Assembly (NCBI RefSeq): GCF_000426465.1
Contig: NZ_AUFK01000018.1
Span: 62,001 to 126,000 of the forward strand
Reading direction: 5' to 3'
DNA length: 64,000 bases
From: Epilithonimonas caeni DSM 17710
GTDB lineage: Bacteria; Bacteroidota; Bacteroidia; Flavobacteriales; Weeksellaceae
Part shown: positions 34,481-43,821 of the stretch, one piece after another
How the letters are laid out: every line of letters starts with the position of its first letter
How positions within the stretch are numbered: position 1 is the first letter of the stretch
Translations under genes and position numbers: made by a program
Notes under the pieces: model-generated
Database searches by the model: none
What the model saw: the letters and a program-made list of their open reading frames with translations, nothing else
Told to the model about the DNA's origin: nothing

Positions 34481-34550
34481 CAGAGTGAGTCTTCAAAAAA
34501 AATTAAAAATATAATAACTTAAAAAATCCTAGTCCAGAATTCTTTCTTTT

Positions 34551-36374
34551 CTAATAGCCGTAATCTTGGGTCAGATTATAATTAGACTGGATAATATCCT
34601 GGTAGATCGGCAATAATTCTTTTCTGTTGGCTTCGAAATATTGAGCATAACCTTTTGCCGGATCGCTAATATAAGCTGCTGTCATTGCCGCTCTCCAGTT
34701 TAGTTTTGTATAACCTGAAGGCGTATCTGCTACTGAAGGCGTATAATAAATATCCGCTCTGTTAACACCTGCAGGAACATAGATATCTACCGATTGAAGC
34801 GCTGCCTGTGCAGTTTTTGTCCTGTCATACGCCGAAGCTTTGTAATATAAATATGAAGGTACATTAGCATACTGGCCAGTTCCGTTTAATAGATCTGAAA
34901 GTTTTTGTTTTGTTTCTGCAATTTTTGTTGCTAAGAGATTCCAACGGATAAGATCGTATTTTCTAAGACCTTCCCCACCGAATTCCAATAATCTTTCATG
35001 AACGATATAATTAAAGAATCCAGTTTTATCTGTCGGGATAGAACCAGCCTGCCCAACATTACCAGCATAAGCACGATTTCTTACCAATTGTACCGCATTG
35101 ATAGCATCTTGAGAAGGAGAACCGTTCAGCTCGTTATCTGCCTCTGCAAACATCAATAAAATATCTGAGTAACGCAGCAATGGCCAGTCAATAGCAAGAT
35201 TTTGTGCGGTTCCGGTAACATTGGTCCATGATTTTCTAAATTTACCATCTGTACAAAGCACACCAGTTGACAAAATCGCCTGATTGGCGTCATTGATCTG
35301 CATAGAAGCCACTGTAAGGTCTCTTCTTACATCATATTTACCAAATTCATAGAAATAGGTTGCGATCGCATTGATACCTCCACTACTTTTCCAGTTAGAA
35401 TTATCACCATGTCTCATGCCATTGTAGTAACCAATTTTACTATCCGTCGCAGCATTACCACCATAAGCCCCTACTGCAAAGATCACCTCGTGAGCTGCAT
35501 CTTCTGTATTGTCATGCAATGGTCTGAAAGCCGCTTCATAATTAGCATTCAAGCCATGTTGACCAGAGTTGATGATATCTCTACATTCGTCATAAGCTAT
35601 TTGATAATATGCTTCAGAATTAGAACCTTTTGCCATAATTCTTGGATCTCTTCTAAGAGAATATCCGGCTCTAGCCAAAGCTATTCTTGCTCTAAGTCCT
35701 TTTACAGCAGCTTTTGTGAATCTCACATTAGTAGTAGCTGCTTCTGACCTCCAAGGAACCAGTTCTGCTGCAGTTGCAAGATCGGCAATGATCTTATCAT
35801 AAATAACATCCCTATCTGTTTTTGGCAAATAAACCGATTCCAGATCCGAAGACGGGACCATCTGCATCGGAACATCTCCCCAGTTCTTGATCAGATCATA
35901 ATAGAACATTGCTCTCAATGTCAAAGCTTCTCCCAAATAACGGTTCATTAATTTTTTGTCAGCTTCGGAACCTGTTTGGAAAACCGGAGACAAAGGAATA
36001 TTCTTGATACAAAGGTTTGCTCTTTCAATCCCGGAATATAATTTCAAGAATGGTTTGTTGAGATCAGGATTGGAAGTACAAGCCCCATAGGTACTTATTC
36101 CTCTTCTGTCATTACAGTTATAATCACCAGAAGTTTTGAAATCATCAGCAGTCTGTGGATAGTATAGGTTAATTCTTTGGCCATATCCATCATCTCCGAT
36201 CACCTGATTGTAAACCCCGATCAATGCTGTGAAGGTATCTGCCACACTATCAAATTGTTGTTCTTCATTTGAATTAGAAATATTTTCCGCATCCAAAAAC
36301 TCACTACAAGAAGTAACTGTAGTGAAGCTTAGTGTACAGCTTAATATTGCAATTATAAGTTTATGTTTTTTCAT
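34551..36374 (-). CDS. susD: SusD/RagB glycan-binding lipoprotein
   Basis: Outer-surface lipoprotein that captures pectin oligosaccharides and lids the SusC channel. The 607-residue product has a lipobox (TVTSC, Cys23) and the SusD TPR-like helical fold (LYSGIERANLCIKNIPLS; RYLGEALTLRAMFYYDLIKNWGDVP; WPLLRYSDILLMFAEADNEL; RLLEFGGEGLRKYDLIRW), all family hallmarks. It follows susC by 11 nt, the standard Sus pair. No separate SusE/SGBP gene is nearby. Confidence 0.96.
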   Translation of the reverse strand: MKKHKLIIAILSCTLSFTTVTSCSEFLDAENISNSNEEQQFDSVADTFTALIGVYNQVIGDDGYGQRINLYYPQTADDFKTSGDYNCNDRRGISTYGACTSNPDLNKPFLKLYSGIERANLCIKNIPLSPVFQTGSEADKKLMNRYLGEALTLRAMFYYDLIKNWGDVPMQMVPSSDLESVYLPKTDRDVIYDKIIADLATAAELVPWRSEAATTNVRFTKAAVKGLRARIALARAGYSLRRDPRIMAKGSNSEAYYQIAYDECRDIINSGQHGLNANYEAAFRPLHDNTEDAAHEVIFAVGAYGGNAATDSKIGYYNGMRHGDNSNWKSSGGINAIATYFYEFGKYDVRRDLTVASMQINDANQAILSTGVLCTDGKFRKSWTNVTGTAQNLAIDWPLLRYSDILLMFAEADNELNGSPSQDAINAVQLVRNRAYAGNVGQAGSIPTDKTGFFNYIVHERLLEFGGEGLRKYDLIRWNLLATKIAETKQKLSDLLNGTGQYANVPSYLYYKASAYDRTKTAQAALQSVDIYVPAGVNRADIYYTPSVADTPSGYTKLNWRAAMTAAYISDPAKGYAQYFEANRKELLPIYQDIIQSNYNLTQDYGY

Positions 36375-36385
36375 TTTTTTTCGAA

Positions 36386-39300
36386 TTAAAAAGTTACATC
36401 AACACCTGTTAAGAAAAATCTGCTTCTAGGAAAAGCCGCATAATCCACACCTGGCGTAAGGGTGCTTTTTCTTGTACTCACTTCCGGATCATATCCAGAG
36501 TATCCTGTAATTGTGAATACGTTATTAGCCGTTGCATACAGCCTGAAATTGGTGATTCCAAGCATTTTTAAAGAATCTTTCGGAAGTGTATACCCAATTG
36601 TCACGTTGTTTAGTCTCAGGAACGACCCATCCTCGATTGCATACGAATGTAAGAAATAATTACCCCCTGTCGGCGTCCACATTGTTGTATCAGCATTCAA
36701 TGCTGCAAGTGCTTCCGGGTTGGTAACTTTCACACCATCAGCTCCAAACCATTTCCAACGGTTAGCCATTTCTGCTAACATATTCTGGTCTGTGTACTGG
36801 TATTTTGTTGTAAACTCAATTTTGTTTGCATTATAAACTTTGTTCCCTACAGAGAAGTTGAAGAATAGGCTCATATCAAAGTTCTTGTAACGGAAGGTCT
36901 GGTTGAAACCTCCATAGAATTTAGGTTGGGCATTTCCAAGATCTGTTTGATCCTTTACATCAATTACCCCATCTCCATTAAGGTCTCTTAACTTCAGATC
37001 CCCTGGTTGAGGCGCTTTGTTTCCTAGAGCTACAGAACCTGAACTTGGAATACCGTCTTTTAATTTATAGGTATTATTTGCCGAGTTGAAATCAAAATCA
37101 CTGATCTCATACCTGCCTTCTGTAACATATCCATAGAAAGTTCCGACAGGTGCCCCGATCTGAACTTTGAAGTCATACAAATTATTAACCCATCCTGATG
37201 GCTGAAGATAATAATTCGTTTCAGCATTGGTAAGTGGCCCTAAACTTTTGATAACATTCTTATTAGAAGCAATGTTAAAGTCTGCTTTCCACTGGAAGTT
37301 TTCATTGCTTACTACAATTGCTCCTAAACTTAATTCCAAACCTTTGTTCTGAGTTTTTCCTGAATTCTGGTATTGGAATTCATACCCTGAAGTTTGAGGA
37401 ATTTTAGCTAATAAAAGTAAATCCTTGGTATTAGTGATATATCCATCGAGCGCTCCATAGACCCTTTTATTAAACAATGTAAAATCTACACCAACATTCT
37501 GAGAAACAGTCGCTTCCCATTTGATGTTGGGATTCGCCATAATATTACCTGGCGCAGAACCTGTAATAATTCCTGTTCCTCCTGTATATCCATAAGTGCT
37601 GGATGGCGTATAAAAAGTATCGAATAAGAATGGCGTGATTCTATCATTTCCGGATTGCCCATAGCCTAGACGTAACTTAAGGTCATTTACGATTTTAGAA
37701 TCCTTCAAGAAGTTTTCTTCTCCAATTTTCCAAGCCAATGAAGCTGAAGGGAAATTGGCCCATCTGTTAGAAGGTCCAAAAGAATTAGACCCATCTCGTC
37801 TTATAGAGAATGTTGCAATATATTTATTATTATAAATGTAGTTAGCTCTGGCAAAGAAAGAAGCTAGTCTCCCAACCGTCATGGAAGTTGCCGGCGCATC
37901 TTGGATCATGCCTGCTGGCGGCATTGCCAATTGGATATTTGCGAAGGCCTGTTTGGGAGACAATGATGTTGGCAACCATCTGATTGTCATATCCAGTCTA
38001 TCTCCATCTGTCTGAACGATCTCTTGACCTAATAAGAAATCCATCTTGTGATCACCAAGTTTCTTTTTGTATGCCAAGGTATTGGTATTCGTAATCCTTC
38101 TAGTTTGGGTATTGGTCAATTGGACAACAGACATATCAGAGTTAATTCTGGAAAGATATGTCGAGGGTCCTGAGAATTGCTGTATTTCCTGATCATTTTT
38201 AACATAACCAATCACACTTTTGAATGTTAAGTCCTTCATGATGTTATAAGTAATAACTCCATTCAAAAATAGGTTATCAGTATTGTTATACTTGATCTCA
38301 TTATTAACCAGGATCAACGGATTGATCAGGTTTGTAGTTGCATAATCATCAGAATCGAATTCATCAGAACCTGCACCTGCATAAGAACCATCTTCAAAAG
38401 GTTTGTAACGGATGATGTTTCTAAGTCTGTTCGTTGTTTGTGAACCGGTAGTTGATGTACCCGCCCCAAGAATAGAGGTCTCACTATATCTTGCCGTCAA
38501 ACCAACTTTCAATTTTTTGCTGATATCAAAATCATATTTGAAGTTGGCCATATTTCTCTTGTAACCGGAATTGATCATGATACCATCTTCTTCCACATGG
38601 TTCAAAGACAACGTAAAAGCAGAGTTGGAGTTACCTCCTGTGATGTTTAAGTTATGGGTATAGTTGAAGGCTTCTTTACCAAAAACCTCATCTTGCCAAT
38701 TTTTAGCCTGAATCGTTTTATATTGATCAATATCATCATAACTGCCATATAACTTTATGAATTTTTCCTGCAGGTCCGCATAACCATCTTTGTTATAAAG
38801 TTCGTACTGATATTGTACAAAATCATATGGACTCATTACGTCCAGAGTTTTTGCGATTTTTCTTATACCTGTATAGCCATTGTAGTTAACAGTCGTTTTT
38901 ACATTTTTCCTACCACTCTTAGTTGTGATCAAAACAACACCGTTTGCACCTCTTGCGCCATAGATAGAGGTTGAAGAAGCGTCTTTAAGAACTTCTATAG
39001 ACTCTATTTCTTTTGGTGAGATCAATGACAAAGCGTTATCCATTTGAATCCCATCCACAATGTAAAGCGGCGCATTATCCTGGGTAATGGAAGTTCCCCC
39101 TCTAACTTTGATTTCCGGATCAGAACCCGGAGAACCTTCTCCAAAAGTCACCTGAACACCAGCCATTCTCCCTTGGATAGCTTCTGCCGCACTGTTTACA
39201 GGCATATCAGCCAATTGCTCCCCTTTTACGGATGCGATAGAGTTGGTCACATCTTTTTTGGAAACAGTCGTATACCCTACCAGAACTACTTCGTCAATAG

Positions 39301-39637
39301 TTTTTTCCTTGTTAGAATCAAACTTCGCCAATGCGATATTGATCACATTCTTTCCATTGACATCTACCTCCTGCTCTTCGTATCCTTTTGCACGGATCAC
39401 CAGAGTTGCATTTTTAGGAACATTGAGTTCATACTTACCGGACCTGTCAGTCATTGTAGAGAATTTGGAATTCTTCACAGTAACTTCCACATTCGAAACT
39501 GCCTTCTTTTGATCAGAAGTAATTGTTCCGGAAACTTTAATTAATTCCTGAGCTAATCCAAATGCCGGCAGTAAAAAGACAGATGCGATCGTCGTTTTAA
39601 TAAAAGCACTATGGATACCTAGTTTTAAACTACTCAT
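36386..39637 (-). CDS. susC: SusC/RagA TonB-dependent outer-membrane transporter
   Basis: Imports oligogalacturonides across the outer membrane. The 1083-residue product has a signal peptide (to about residue 29), a carboxypeptidase-regulatory-like domain (about 33-105; VSGTITSDQKKAVSNVEVTV), a TonB box-like stretch (DEVVLVGYTTVSKKDVT), a plug domain (MPVNSAAEAIQGRMAGVQV; SIEVLKDASSTSIYGARGAN) and a 22-strand barrel ending in VDVTF. It is first in the minus-strand arm, with its own promoter and a perfect LacI-type operator in the leader. Confidence 0.97.
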   Translation of the reverse strand: MSSLKLGIHSAFIKTTIASVFLLPAFGLAQELIKVSGTITSDQKKAVSNVEVTVKNSKFSTMTDRSGKYELNVPKNATLVIRAKGYEEQEVDVNGKNVINIALAKFDSNKEKTIDEVVLVGYTTVSKKDVTNSIASVKGEQLADMPVNSAAEAIQGRMAGVQVTFGEGSPGSDPEIKVRGGTSITQDNAPLYIVDGIQMDNALSLISPKEIESIEVLKDASSTSIYGARGANGVVLITTKSGRKNVKTTVNYNGYTGIRKIAKTLDVMSPYDFVQYQYELYNKDGYADLQEKFIKLYGSYDDIDQYKTIQAKNWQDEVFGKEAFNYTHNLNITGGNSNSAFTLSLNHVEEDGIMINSGYKRNMANFKYDFDISKKLKVGLTARYSETSILGAGTSTTGSQTTNRLRNIIRYKPFEDGSYAGAGSDEFDSDDYATTNLINPLILVNNEIKYNNTDNLFLNGVITYNIMKDLTFKSVIGYVKNDQEIQQFSGPSTYLSRINSDMSVVQLTNTQTRRITNTNTLAYKKKLGDHKMDFLLGQEIVQTDGDRLDMTIRWLPTSLSPKQAFANIQLAMPPAGMIQDAPATSMTVGRLASFFARANYIYNNKYIATFSIRRDGSNSFGPSNRWANFPSASLAWKIGEENFLKDSKIVNDLKLRLGYGQSGNDRITPFLFDTFYTPSSTYGYTGGTGIITGSAPGNIMANPNIKWEATVSQNVGVDFTLFNKRVYGALDGYITNTKDLLLLAKIPQTSGYEFQYQNSGKTQNKGLELSLGAIVVSNENFQWKADFNIASNKNVIKSLGPLTNAETNYYLQPSGWVNNLYDFKVQIGAPVGTFYGYVTEGRYEISDFDFNSANNTYKLKDGIPSSGSVALGNKAPQPGDLKLRDLNGDGVIDVKDQTDLGNAQPKFYGGFNQTFRYKNFDMSLFFNFSVGNKVYNANKIEFTTKYQYTDQNMLAEMANRWKWFGADGVKVTNPEALAALNADTTMWTPTGGNYFLHSYAIEDGSFLRLNNVTIGYTLPKDSLKMLGITNFRLYATANNVFTITGYSGYDPEVSTRKSTLTPGVDYAAFPRSRFFLTGVDVTF

Positions 39638-39709
39638 AGATATTTGTTAGTTTTTATAATTAGTAATTTATTCTTTACTTAATAAAAGTGTTAATTCTTC
39701 ACTAAAAAA

Positions 39710-39723
39710 TGCAATCGATTGCA
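39710..39723. promoter_or_regulatory. LacI-type operator of susC (perfect palindrome)
   Basis: TGCAATCGATTGCA, a perfect 14-bp palindrome. It lies 28 nt downstream of the susC -7 box and 72 nt before the susC start. Confidence 0.85.
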
Positions 39724-39751
39724 CTTGTTTTTTAAAGTTTTCTTAACTCGA

Positions 39752-39780
39752 CTAAACTAAGATTATTTTTTAATTGACAA
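39752..39780 (-). promoter_or_regulatory. susC promoter
   Basis: Minus-strand TTG (39778-39780), 18-nt spacer and TAGTTTAG (39752-39759) are close to the Bacteroidetes consensus. The spacing to the operator is nearly that of the two small paralogues. Confidence 0.55.
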
Positions 39781-40162
39781 ATGCCAATTATATTTTTTTT
39801 ATTAATATTAATTTAACATAAGTAGAGAACAAATTCCAATATTAATTATAAACGTCTGATTAATTGATAATTAGAATCTATACTAGAATAATAGCAATTA
39901 TATGAATTAACAAAATTTTAACATTTTTGAAGATTCATTTTAGCTCAAAAATTCATTTTTCACGCAAAGTCAATTAACCAAAAATTAACTTAAGGTCCAT
40001 TTTTTTTCAAAATCATATTTTTTTTATAAAAATTGTTAGTTTTTAAGCTAGAAATTAAAATTAATAATATATGAAATAAAAAAACACCTGATAATCAAGT
40101 ATTTAAAATTATTTATAGAGAATATTAATAATAAATTACTAAAGACAACATAATTTTGCAAG

Positions 40163-40203
40163 TTGCACAAATTTTGGCTTTTAAAAGCTAAATATTGCAC
40201 AAA
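40163..40203. promoter_or_regulatory. Direct repeat TTGCACAAA around a palindrome
   Basis: TTGCACAAA occurs at 40163-40171 and 40195-40203, 32 bp apart (about three helical turns), with GCTTTTAAAAGC (40177-40188) between them. It is located about 200 nt upstream of kduI. A candidate site for a second regulator, not the LacI protein. Confidence 0.4.
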
Positions 40204-40358
40204 AAAAGTTACCCAAACAATAAAAAAGAACACCAAAAATAACCATAACTAACTGTTTTTCTATAATTTAAAAAATATTTAATATTTTTCTTCCTTGGTT
40301 AATATTTATATATATATTTACAAAGATTATTTTTTGTCTCAAAAAGAGCATATTTTAA

Positions 40359-40372
40359 TGCAATCGATTACA
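40359..40372. promoter_or_regulatory. LacI-type operator of kduI operon
   Basis: TGCAATCGATTACA, identical to the sites at 21003 and 22272. It lies 33 nt before the chosen kduI start. An in-frame ATG at 40358 overlaps it, which argues that this upstream ATG is not the start. Confidence 0.8.
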
Positions 40373-40405
40373 CAAATTAATTTTCAGTTAACCCAAATAG
40401 ATAGA

Positions 40406-41242
40406 ATGACTCATTCAGAATTCAGATATGCGCATCATCCGGATGATGTAAAAAAATATAACACCGAAGACCTTAGAAGAGAATTCCTCATCAACGATTT
40501 ATTTCAGGCAGGACAAATTAAATTGGTTTATACAATGTACGATAGACTGATTGTTGGAGGAGCAATGCCTATTGACAAAGCTCTTAAACTAGAAACAATA
40601 GATGAATTGAAAGCCGAAAACTTTCTAGACAGAAGAGAGATAGGAATCATCAACGTTGGAGGAAAAGGAAAAGTAACAGTTGACGGAACTGCTTACGAAC
40701 TTAATAATAAGGAAGCCTTATATATAGGAAAAGGAAATAAAGAAGTCATTTTCGAAAGCATCGAGGGTGAACAAGCTTATTTCTATATCAATTCCGCACC
40801 GGCTCATCATACATATCCTACAAAAAAGGTCACTAAGAATGAAGCAGAAATTGTAGAATTAGGAGATTCTAAATATGCTAACAGAAGAACGATCAACAAA
40901 TTATTGGTAAACAGCGTTCTGGAAACTTGTCAACTTCAAATGGGAATGACGGAGTTGCACGAAGGAAGTGTCTGGAACACAATGCCTTCTCATACGCACA
41001 CCAGAAGAATGGAAGCTTATTTCTATTTCGATTTGGAAGAAGGGCAATCGGTTTCACATTTTATGGGCCAGCCTCAGGAAACAAGACACATCTTCCTTAA
41101 AAACAGGGATGCATTAATCTCTCCGGAATGGTCGATTCACTCTGGTGTTGGGACTTCCAGCTACACATTTATCTGGGGAATGGCAGGAGAAAATATGGAT
41201 TACGGTGATATGGATGCTGTAAAAACTGACGAATTAAAATAA
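40406..41242 (+). CDS. kduI: 5-dehydro-4-deoxy-D-glucuronate isomerase
   Basis: Converts 5-keto-4-deoxyuronate (DKI) to 2,5-diketo-3-deoxygluconate in the cytosol. With the start at 40406 (MTHSEFRYAHHPDDVKKY) the product is 278 residues, the same length as E. coli KduI. The zinc ligands then fall at H196, H198, E203 (SHTHTRRMEAY) and H245 (SIHSG), identical to E. coli numbering. Longer in-frame starts at 40295 or 40358 would place the operator in coding sequence. First gene of the plus-strand catabolic operon. Confidence 0.96.
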   Translation: MTHSEFRYAHHPDDVKKYNTEDLRREFLINDLFQAGQIKLVYTMYDRLIVGGAMPIDKALKLETIDELKAENFLDRREIGIINVGGKGKVTVDGTAYELNNKEALYIGKGNKEVIFESIEGEQAYFYINSAPAHHTYPTKKVTKNEAEIVELGDSKYANRRTINKLLVNSVLETCQLQMGMTELHEGSVWNTMPSHTHTRRMEAYFYFDLEEGQSVSHFMGQPQETRHIFLKNRDALISPEWSIHSGVGTSSYTFIWGMAGENMDYGDMDAVKTDELK

Positions 41243-41254
41243 TGAAATATTTTC

Positions 41255-41320
41255 TAGCAAATTTTGCCGATTTAGCTGATTTTAAAATCTGCATCATTTG
41301 CGAAATCTGCGAGAATAAAA
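41255..41320 (+). repeat. Leader repeat upstream of kduD
   Basis: Contains TTTAGCTGATTTTAAAATCT and CATTTGCGAAATCTGCGAGA followed by an A-run, ending 23 nt before the kduD start. Same unit and orientation as the GH28 leader (26330-26388). Confidence 0.6.
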
Positions 41321-41343
41321 AAATTATCTAACGATATTTCTAG

Positions 41344-42129
41344 ATGAAAAATTTATTTGACTTAACTGAAAAAATAGCTCTTGTAACTGGTGGAACACAC
41401 GGCTTAGGCTTGGCAATGGCGGAAGGTTTGGCTTCAGCAGGAGCAGAATTGGTCGTAACCAGCACTACTCCATCCAAATTGGAAGAAGCCATTGCTTATT
41501 ACCAGTCAAAAGGATATACAGCGACAGGTTATATTTTTGATGTGACCGATGAAAAAATTGCTGCTGAAAAAGTGGCAGAAATCGAAACGAATCACAAAAA
41601 AATCGATATCCTTATTAATAATGCAGGAATCATCAAAAGAATTCCAGCTTTGGAAATGGAAGTTTCCGATTTCCGAAAAGTCATTGATGTAGATTTAACA
41701 GGACCTTTCATTATGTCCCAGTTAGTTGCAAAAAGTATGATTGCCAGAAAATCCGGTAAAATCATCAACATCTGTTCTATGATGAGTGAGTTGGGTCGTG
41801 ACAATGTTGTGGCTTATGCTTCTGCAAAAGGCGGATTGAAAATGCTGACTAAAAATCTTGCTACAGAATGGGCAAAACATAACATCCAGGTGAACGGAAT
41901 TGGTCCCGGATATTTTGCAACGTCTCAGACAGAACCAATCCGTGTTGACGGAAATCCTTTCAACGAGTTCATTATCAGCAGAACACCAGAAGGTCGTTGG
42001 GGAAACCCCGAAGATTTGGCTGGAACAGCTATTTTCTTAGCTTCCGAAGCAAGTCAGTTTATCAATGGGCAAATCATCTACGTTGACGGCGGAATCCTTG
42101 CAACCATCGGAAAACCTTCAAACGAATAA
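41344..42129 (+). CDS. kduD: 2-dehydro-3-deoxy-D-gluconate 5-dehydrogenase (SDR)
   Basis: Reduces 2,5-diketo-3-deoxygluconate to KDG with NAD(P)H. The 261-residue classical SDR has the Rossmann motif TGGTHGLG (15-22), NNAG (92-95), the active-site Ser near 145-148 and YASAK with Y158/K162, and the C-terminal FINGQIIYVDGG. Position directly after kduI supports KduD rather than another SDR. Confidence 0.94.
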   Translation: MKNLFDLTEKIALVTGGTHGLGLAMAEGLASAGAELVVTSTTPSKLEEAIAYYQSKGYTATGYIFDVTDEKIAAEKVAEIETNHKKIDILINNAGIIKRIPALEMEVSDFRKVIDVDLTGPFIMSQLVAKSMIARKSGKIINICSMMSELGRDNVVAYASAKGGLKMLTKNLATEWAKHNIQVNGIGPGYFATSQTEPIRVDGNPFNEFIISRTPEGRWGNPEDLAGTAIFLASEASQFINGQIIYVDGGILATIGKPSNE

Positions 42130-42165
42130 TGTCTTTTATCTATCAGTCAATTATCTATTAGTCTT

Positions 42166-43575
42166 ATGAGCACACTTACAAAACCATTTATCACAGATAC
42201 ATTTCTATTAAAAAACAAATTTGCTGAAGAGTTGTATTTCAGATTTGCCGAAAACCAACCGATTATCGATTATCATAACCACTTGCCTCCGAAAGAGATT
42301 GCCGAAAACCGTCAGTTTGATAACATTACCCAGGTTTGGATCGGTGGCGACCATTACAAATGGAGAGCGATGAGAACGATGGGCGTTAACGAAAAATTCA
42401 TTACCGGAGATGCTTCTGACAAAGAAAAATTCGCTGCTTGGGCAAAAACAGTTCCGAATACTTTGAGAAATCCTTTGTTCCACTGGACACATTTGGAATT
42501 AGCAAGATATTTCGACGTTTATGATTTGTTAAGCGAAAAAAATGCTGACCAAGTTTACGAAAATGTATCCGCTCAGCTTCAAACGTCTGAGAAATCTGTT
42601 CACGGCTTGTTGAAAATGAGAAACGTGGAAACAGTTTGTACCACTGAAGACCCGATTGATACTTTAGAATATCATAAAACAATCAAACAAAATAATATCG
42701 GAATCAAAGTTAGCACAGCTTTCCGTCCTGACAAAGCGATCTTGATTGATAACGAAGATTATAATGCTTACATCGATAAGTTAGGCGAATCTGCAGGAAT
42801 CGAAATTAATTCTTACAAGGATGTACAGGATGCGCTAATCAAGAGAATTGAATACTTTCACGCCAATGGATGCAGATTGTGTGACCACGGATTGAATAAC
42901 ATTTCTTTTGAAACGTTCACAGATTCAGAAACCAACTCGATTTTTGAAACTAAAAGAAAAGGGGAAACCTTGACGCCACATCAGATTGAGCAGTTTAAAA
43001 CAGCCATTTTGTTGTTTTTGGGAGAGACTTACCATTCATTTGGCTGGGTTCAGCAATATCATTTGGGCGCATTGAGAAACAACAATGCAAGAATGTTGAA
43101 AGTACTTGGACCAGACACAGGTTGGGATTCCATTGGCGATTTCAGTCAGGCTGCGAACCTTTCGAGATTCCTTAACACATTGGATTCCAAAGATAAATTG
43201 ACTAAAACGATTATTTATAATTTAAACCCTGCCGATAACGAGATTATGGCAACAATGATTGGGAATTTTAATGATGGTTCAGTAAAAGGAAAAGTACAAT
43301 TTGGTTCTGGATGGTGGTTTTTGGACCAGAAAGACGGAATGGAAAAACAGATGAATGCGCTTTCCAATATGGGACTCATCAGCACATTTGTCGGGATGTT
43401 GACCGATTCCAGAAGTTTCCTTTCGTTCCCAAGACACGAGTATTTCAGACGTGTATTGTGTAACCTTTTAGGAAACGAAATAGAGTCTGGCGAACTTCCA
43501 GAGGATTTGGATTTGGTAGGAAAAGTGGTGGCAGATATTTGTTATTTTAACGCTAAGGAATATTTCAGTTTTTAA
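42166..43575 (+). CDS. uxaC: Glucuronate/galacturonate isomerase
   Basis: Isomerises D-galacturonate to D-tagaturonate (and glucuronate to fructuronate). The 469-residue amidohydrolase-superfamily enzyme has the metal-binding DYHNHLPPKEI near residue 36, HWTHLELARYFD, HANGCRLCDHG and PRHEYFRRVLCNLLGNE near the C-terminus, all typical of UxaC. It starts 36 nt after kduD. Entry step for saturated galacturonate released by GH28. Confidence 0.97.
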   Translation: MSTLTKPFITDTFLLKNKFAEELYFRFAENQPIIDYHNHLPPKEIAENRQFDNITQVWIGGDHYKWRAMRTMGVNEKFITGDASDKEKFAAWAKTVPNTLRNPLFHWTHLELARYFDVYDLLSEKNADQVYENVSAQLQTSEKSVHGLLKMRNVETVCTTEDPIDTLEYHKTIKQNNIGIKVSTAFRPDKAILIDNEDYNAYIDKLGESAGIEINSYKDVQDALIKRIEYFHANGCRLCDHGLNNISFETFTDSETNSIFETKRKGETLTPHQIEQFKTAILLFLGETYHSFGWVQQYHLGALRNNNARMLKVLGPDTGWDSIGDFSQAANLSRFLNTLDSKDKLTKTIIYNLNPADNEIMATMIGNFNDGSVKGKVQFGSGWWFLDQKDGMEKQMNALSNMGLISTFVGMLTDSRSFLSFPRHEYFRRVLCNLLGNEIESGELPEDLDLVGKVVADICYFNAKEYFSF

Positions 43576-43577
43576 AA

Positions 43578-43712
43578 TGTCATCCTGAGGCTCTCGAAGG
43601 ATTTCAGAATAATCAGGGCAGCTTAATCCGCCTACAGTTTATCCTGAGCTTAGCCTGTAGTGAGCTTGTCGAACTATCGAAGGACTCCCGCTCAAGTCGG
43701 GCCGCGAGTGAT
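43578..43712. repeat. Mosaic of REP-like repeats between uxaC and kdgF
   Basis: The gap contains GTCATCCTGAGGCTCTCGAA, TATCCTGAGCTTAGCC, TGAGCTTGTCGAAC and the small hairpin CCCGCTCAAGTCGGG. These are degenerate copies of the CTTCGACAAGCTCAG family, arranged head to tail. It is richer in G+C than the surrounding intergenic DNA. Confidence 0.6.
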
Positions 43713-43735
43713 TCAACGGATAAAAGCTTATTTAA

Positions 43736-43806
43736 GCGAAGCGGCTTTGCGACCTTAAAAGCATTGAACAAAATAAAAAATCTTTGCGGACTCTGTGTTC
43801 AAAAAA
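43736..43806 (+). repeat. Leader repeat upstream of kdgF
   Basis: GCGAAGCGGCTTTGCGACCT, then TAAAAGCATTGAAC, an A-rich linker, ATCTTTGCGGACTCTGTGTT and an A-run, ending 15 nt before the ATG. It aligns with the GH105 and kdgK leaders. Confidence 0.7.
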
Positions 43807-43821
43807 GAATTAGAATAAAAA

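Larger units (their letters stand above)
39638..40405. other. 768-nt divergent regulatory region between susC and kduI
   Basis: Very AT-rich non-coding region. It holds the susC promoter (39752-39780), a perfect operator (39710-39723), a direct repeat TTGCACAAA (40163-40171 and 40195-40203) flanking the palindrome GCTTTTAAAAGC (40177-40188), and a second operator (40359-40372) before kduI. No convincing gene. A 62-codon minus-strand frame at 40048-40236 is dismissed. Confidence 0.8.

Noticed and set aside
40048-40236. 62-codon minus-strand frame in the susC-kduI gap
   Set aside because: Composition is Phe/Ile/Asn-rich as expected for translated AT-rich non-coding DNA, and it overlaps the direct repeat and palindrome. 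No similarity to a known small protein.
43578-43712. Possible tRNA or small structured RNA in the uxaC-kdgF gap
   Set aside because: The hairpins are explained by degenerate REP-type repeats. No cloverleaf, anticodon arm or T-loop sequence was found.
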